Of a DNA stretch of 64,000 nt, positions 63,955 to 64,000 are shown in pieces. This DNA is from Leguminivora glycinivorella. Taxonomy: Eukaryota > Arthropoda > Insecta > Lepidoptera > Tortricidae. The notes beneath the pieces were generated by a model. That model did no database searches. It was not told the DNA's origin and saw only the letters and a list, made by a program, of their open reading frames with translations. A program made the translations under genes and the position numbers. Location: contig NC_062991.1 of assembly GCF_023078275.1 (NCBI RefSeq), positions 3,596,001 through 3,660,000 on the forward strand. Direction: 5' to 3'. Each line of letters starts with the position of its first letter. Within the stretch, counting starts at the first letter, position 1.

Positions 63955-64000
63955 TGATGATGGAGCAGAAAGGTGGTCATAGGAACTCTGTTATGAAATG
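63955..64000 (+). repeat. Start of a TGATGATGGAG repeat, cut by the window edge
   Basis: CTGATGATGGAGCAGAAAGG and CATAGGAACTCTGTTATG resemble the start of the 120-bp units at 12856. Confidence 0.4.

Larger units (their letters stand above)
61976..64000 (+). other. Start of intron 2 of the KDM7-like gene, repeat-filled
   Basis: No third exon is recognisable. The segment contains three SINE A copies, two copies of a TTGTTGTTG...CACCCCATAGGTG repeat and a MITE. The short frames here belong to these repeats. Confidence 0.65.

Overview
This window is nuclear DNA from an insect, almost certainly a moth or butterfly (Lepidoptera). The evidence is the repeat content: tRNA-headed SINEs ending in GATGATGATG, GGAC/CAGA-microsatellite repeats with inverted ends, GGATCC-ended palindromic MITEs, TTAACG fold-back elements and several insect non-LTR retrotransposons. 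It is AT-rich and intron-like. Nothing in it looks bacterial or phage-like, and there is no CRISPR, operon or rRNA. Most of the 64 kb is transposable elements nested in one another. Only one host gene can be supported firmly.

Layout. 1-10.4 kb: decayed non-LTR retrotransposon pieces on the minus strand, a hAT-type element with an exact 8-bp target duplication that carries a second repeat inside it, and MITEs. 10.39-35.80 kb: one very large LTR retrotransposon (25.4 kb as it stands) with 2.47-kb LTRs that look identical except for one base, a 4-bp target duplication (ATAA), a primer binding site and no gag-pol that I can find. Its 5' LTR is split by a 4.25-kb composite insertion holding a 120-bp tandem array, a GGAC repeat, an 18-hairpin GC-rich minisatellite and a fold-back element with 174-bp arms. 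Its interior is split by a second, smaller LTR element (22.23-26.48 kb, minus strand, tRNA-Lys primer site, ATAT target duplication, also without coding capacity). 35.8-48.6 kb: tandem arrays, fold-back MITEs, SINEs, a 5'-truncated non-LTR element whose reverse-transcriptase frame is still open, and other fragments.

48.6-64 kb is the host gene. Two exons (54067-54167 and 61890-61975) splice in phase into an N-terminal PHD finger of the KDM7/PHF2/PHF8 histone-demethylase family. The JmjC part must lie beyond the right edge. A full-length, apparently intact two-ORF non-LTR retrotransposon (48738-54063) sits exactly at the start codon of this gene. Its 13-bp target duplication contains the ATG, so the coding exon is regenerated intact downstream while the original upstream leader is 5.3 kb away. 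The 7.7-kb first intron holds a large fold-back structure, SINE pieces and a cluster of CGCAAGG motifs.

The observations most worth following are the retrotransposon at the KDM7-like start codon, the giant coding-less LTR element with a promoter and splice donor in its LTR, and the minisatellite whose unit carries the unusually stable mini-hairpin GCGAAGC. Boundaries were read by eye. Repeat-family names are approximate where stated.
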